Part shown: positions 61,354-64,000 of the stretch, piece after piece
How the letters are laid out: every line of letters begins with the position of its first letter
Numbering within the stretch: position 1 is the first letter of the stretch
Assembly: GCA_965200795.1 (NCBI GenBank)
Contig: CBDAVB010000008.1
Location: 1-64,000 of the forward strand
Direction of reading: 5' to 3'
DNA length: 64,000 bases
From: Parashewanella sp965200795
GTDB lineage: Bacteria > Pseudomonadota > Gammaproteobacteria > Enterobacterales > Shewanellaceae
Translations under genes and position numbers: made by a program
The notes under the pieces: generated by a model
Told to the model about the DNA's origin: nothing
Database searches by the model: none
The model's input: the letters and a program-made list of their open reading frames with translations, nothing else

Positions 61354-62187
61354 TTAACAATCGGTTTTAACTTGGTCGTTACCACCGGTTGCTTTGGAAC
61401 GGAATTGACCGTCTTTCTCTTCTTCGTCGAGTTTTTCTTTTAACTCGGTAAAGTCTTTTGAAAGCTGCTCATGTTCTTCTTGAAGCTTGGTGAAGTTTTC
61501 GTTTGCTTCGTTAAGCTGCTTACTGAAGTTGGTTTCACTATCAACGACAGATTGAGCGATAGTTTCCACGGCCTTGTGAACATCCGAAAAATCAGCGTCA
61601 TTTTGTTTTTTGTTCTTGCCTAGAAGATTTTTAACTTTTGTGAACAAACCTTCTTTGTCGCCTTCGTCATCGGAGACTTCTTCGAATTCAAATTCAGTTT
61701 CGATAGATGCAGTGAAGAGGTTTTCAGGTTTTTGTTTACGGCTGGATAATGGGTTGTTTTCAGCTTGTTTAGCTGAGAACTCAAGCATATCTGTGCCAAG
61801 TGAAGCCGGTGAATCAGTCACAGCAAGGCCTGTTAAGTAGCATTGGCCAGATTTTGCAAAGTCAGGGTCAATTTCAACGCTGGTGTATAGCTTTTGTTTT
61901 TTCTGATTCATTGCGATCAGTTCTTCTGTTGGCTCAATTTGAGCAAACAGCGTTAACTTGCCATCAACTTCTTCTGCTTTAACAGCGCAAACATCACCAT
62001 AGGCTTTAAATGGGCTATCAGCAGTCATGCCGCGGATATGTTCCATCCAGATACGAGCGCCATACTTATCGGTGTTGTATGTGGCAACAATATCTTCAAT
62101 CCACTTACGCTCAACAACTCGGCCATCAGTCGTGTGACCTTCTGTAAATACTCGGAAGAACTTTGATTTTTTAAATTTCTTGCCCAT
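61354..62187 (-). CDS. O: P2 gpO-like capsid scaffold/protease
   Basis: In this 277-residue protein the N-terminal protease region (FFRVFTEGHTTDGRVVERKW, MEHIRGMTADSPFKAYGDV with a catalytic-type His, and LTGLAVTDSPASLGTDML with the Ser) is followed by a C-terminal coiled-coil scaffold. It is the first gene of the leftward late operon. Confidence 0.93.
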   Translation of the reverse strand: MGKKFKKSKFFRVFTEGHTTDGRVVERKWIEDIVATYNTDKYGARIWMEHIRGMTADSPFKAYGDVCAVKAEEVDGKLTLFAQIEPTEELIAMNQKKQKLYTSVEIDPDFAKSGQCYLTGLAVTDSPASLGTDMLEFSAKQAENNPLSSRKQKPENLFTASIETEFEFEEVSDDEGDKEGLFTKVKNLLGKNKKQNDADFSDVHKAVETIAQSVVDSETNFSKQLNEANENFTKLQEEHEQLSKDFTELKEKLDEEEKDGQFRSKATGGNDQVKTDC

Positions 62188-62340
62188 TTCTTTGTCCTTT
62201 GTCGGTGGTTCAGGGTCGGCATACTGTTGCCTGTATGGTCAAGAGCAGACTAGAAAGGGTCAACGCTGTTTAGGTGTATAGCTTGCTGTATACCGCTAAA
62301 AGCAAAGGGATTTCAGGGTTTCGCTATTTACACTGGCGCC
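62188..62340. promoter_or_regulatory. Divergent gpO/gpP late promoter region with palindrome
   Basis: The 153-bp gap between the divergent O and P genes contains a 22-bp imperfect palindrome at 62273-62294, with half-sites GGTGTATAGC and GCTGTATACC separated by TT. P2 late promoters carry a TGT-N12-ACA Ogr site near -55. This palindrome begins with TGTATA but is not an exact match, so a binding site for the Ogr-like protein is only suggested. Confidence 0.45.
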
Positions 62341-64000
62341 ATGAAACTGAATCCCGAAAACAATCAAAGACAGTACGCTAAGAACCTTTTTTGGCAAGGT
62401 TGGGCGGTACGTGAAATTAGCAAACACATGGACTTGCCAGAGTCTACGGTTTCGTCATGGAAAAAACGTGATAAGTGGGAAGAAGCTAAACCCATAGACC
62501 GTGTTGATTCAGCTTTAGAAATGCGAATGCTGCAGTTGATCAACAAAGAAGATAAAACCGGTAAAGACTTCAAAGAAATTGATTTGCTTGGGCGGCAGCT
62601 GGAACGCATCGCCCGTATTACTCGTTATAACAATGGCGGCAATGAAGCTGATCTAAATCCTAAAGTTCATAACCGTAATGCTGGCGAGAAGAAGCAACCA
62701 GAAAAGAATTACATCAGCGAAGAAGATTTAGAAAAGCTGATTGATAAGTTCCAATCCATTGTTTCTAAATTTGAGTATCAACAAGAATGGTATCGTGCCG
62801 GCTTAACGCAAAGAATTAGGAACATTCTTAAAAGTCGTCAAATCGGGGCTACGTTCTTCTTTGCTCATGAAGCCATTATTGATGCTCTGACTACTGGCCG
62901 TAACCAAATTTTCTTATCGGCAAGTAAAGCTCAGGCGCATGTATTCAAGCAATACATTATTCAGTTTGTTAAAGATACCGTTGGGGTAGAGCTTAAAGGT
63001 GATCCAATTGTTTTACATAATGGCGCTACGCTTTATTTCTTGGGTACCAATGCAAAAACCGCTCAGTCATACCACGGCAATTTATATCTTGATGAATACT
63101 TTTGGATTAATAAGTTTCAGGAATTCAGAAAAGTTGCATCTGGTATGGCGATTCATAAAAAATGGCGTCAAACCTATTTTTCTACTCCTTCGTCTATCAG
63201 TCATGAAGCTTACCCGTTTTGGTCTGGAGCATTATTTAATCGTGGACGCCCTAAAACTGAACGTATTGAAGTTGATGTTTCTCACCAAGCACTGAATAAA
63301 GGTCGTAGATGTGAGGATGGTCAATGGAAGCAAATTGTTACCGTAGAAGATGCCATTAAGAAAGGGTGTGATTTATTTGACCCTGAAACATTGCATTTAG
63401 AGTACAGCCCAGAAGAACACGACAACTTGTTAATGTGTGAGTTCGTGGACGATACACAATCAGTATTCCCAATGACGACAATGCAACGCTGTATGGTTGA
63501 CTCTTGGGAAGAATGGACCGATTACAAACCATTTGCACCAAGGCCGTTAGGTGATCGTGGTGTTTGGATTGGATATGACCCGAACAAGGGCGGTAATGGT
63601 GATAGTGCTGGTTGTGTGGTAATTCTGCCACCTGCAGTACCTGGCGGTAAGTTCCGAGTTATTGAAAAACATCGATGGAATGGTATGGACTTCGAAGCCC
63701 AAGCCAGTGCCATTAAGCAGTTATGTGCAAAATATAACGTCACTTATATCGGTATTGATACCACTGGCCTTGGTGATGCTGTTTACCAGTTAGTGAAAAA
63801 GTTCTTCCCAGCAGCTACTCCAATTTTATACAACCCACATATTAAGAGCCAAATGGTCATCAAGGCATATGACGTTATCAGTAAAGGCCGCTTTGAATTT
63901 GATGCAGGCTGGACTGATATGGCTCAAGCCTTTATGAGCATTCGCAAAACACTTACCCCTAATCAAAAGCAAGTTACTTACGAATCAAGCCGAAGTGAAG
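62341..64000 (+). CDS. P: P2 gpP-like terminase large subunit (partial at window edge)
   Basis: The ORF opens at the ATG at 62341 and runs off the window without a stop (553 codons). The N-terminal HTH (FWQGWAVREISKHMDLPEST) precedes the ATPase with a Walker A-like LKSRQIGATFFFAHEA and Walker B YLDEYFW. The RNase H-like nuclease begins at WIGYDPNKGGNGDSAGC. It packages DNA into gpN capsids. It is divergent from gpO, as in P2; the portal gpQ should lie beyond the edge. Confidence 0.94.
   Translation, partial: MKLNPENNQRQYAKNLFWQGWAVREISKHMDLPESTVSSWKKRDKWEEAKPIDRVDSALEMRMLQLINKEDKTGKDFKEIDLLGRQLERIARITRYNNGGNEADLNPKVHNRNAGEKKQPEKNYISEEDLEKLIDKFQSIVSKFEYQQEWYRAGLTQRIRNILKSRQIGATFFFAHEAIIDALTTGRNQIFLSASKAQAHVFKQYIIQFVKDTVGVELKGDPIVLHNGATLYFLGTNAKTAQSYHGNLYLDEYFWINKFQEFRKVASGMAIHKKWRQTYFSTPSSISHEAYPFWSGALFNRGRPKTERIEVDVSHQALNKGRRCEDGQWKQIVTVEDAIKKGCDLFDPETLHLEYSPEEHDNLLMCEFVDDTQSVFPMTTMQRCMVDSWEEWTDYKPFAPRPLGDRGVWIGYDPNKGGNGDSAGCVVILPPAVPGGKFRVIEKHRWNGMDFEAQASAIKQLCAKYNVTYIGIDTTGLGDAVYQLVKKFFPAATPILYNPHIKSQMVIKAYDVISKGRFEFDAGWTDMAQAFMSIRKTLTPNQKQVTYESSRSE

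Noticed and set aside
62364..62609. Minus-strand ORF opposite the terminase start
   Set aside because: It lies wholly within the gpP frame, which has clear terminase motifs; shadow frame.

Overview
The window looks like chromosomal DNA of an AT-rich gammaproteobacterium. The type of P2-like prophage (with an Ogr/Delta-type protein), the IS families and the dnd genes all fit a marine lineage such as Shewanella, Photobacterium, Moritella or Psychromonas. That assignment is an inference; no marker gene in the window fixes the genus.

Positions 1-16200, mostly minus strand, hold a DNA phosphorothioation (Dnd) cluster. dndB, dndC and the first 47 codons of dndD run off the left edge. Upstream lies a second, tightly overlapping operon: a TerB-like protein, a PLD-nuclease/DEAH helicase, a 60-residue protein, a DndD-like SMC ATPase and a Dnd-associated small protein. 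Further upstream are a Dnd-associated putative methyltransferase and a 54-residue HTH protein. dndBCD makes the sulfur mark, and the second operon is probably its restriction arm. The two parts are split at 8706-13916 by a four-level insertion-sequence nest: a Tn5/IS50-like element containing an IS3-family element, containing an IS256-family element, containing a DDE (IS701/IS4-like) element. All four have matching target duplications.

Positions 16300-24000 are a small defence-like island. It holds a PIN/NYN-like RNase with a winged helix, a Cys-rich HNH-like protein, a TIR-like (ThsB-type) gene broken by a second IS50-like copy, an IS256 copy lacking a target duplication, a GIY-YIG protein cut at its 3' end, a WYL regulator and an FtsZ-like tubulin homologue with a one-base frameshift. 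An IS66-family element (24270-26096) follows.

Positions 26202-64000 are a P2-like prophage beginning at a 45-bp 3' fragment of tRNA-Val, which is the attachment site. Leftward early genes encode an Icd-like protein, an Ogr-like zinc finger, a DnaQ-type exonuclease (frameshifted), a Toprim primase-helicase, Xis and Int. A divergent repressor and a repeated TGAYTATARTCA operator motif control them. A rightward XRE/BRCT/zinc-finger accessory operon comes next. The late genes then read leftward from gpO (62187) to gpD (40633), and the terminase gpP reads rightward off the window end. The late block is inverted relative to the usual P2 order. IS copies interrupt the tape measure, tail sheath and tail fibre genes, so the prophage is almost certainly unable to make tails.

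In total the window holds two IS50-like, three IS3-family, five IS256-family, one IS66-family and one IS701/IS4-like element. Removing each nested insertion restores lengths of 1536, 1255 and 1293 bp for the repeated families, which confirms the boundaries.
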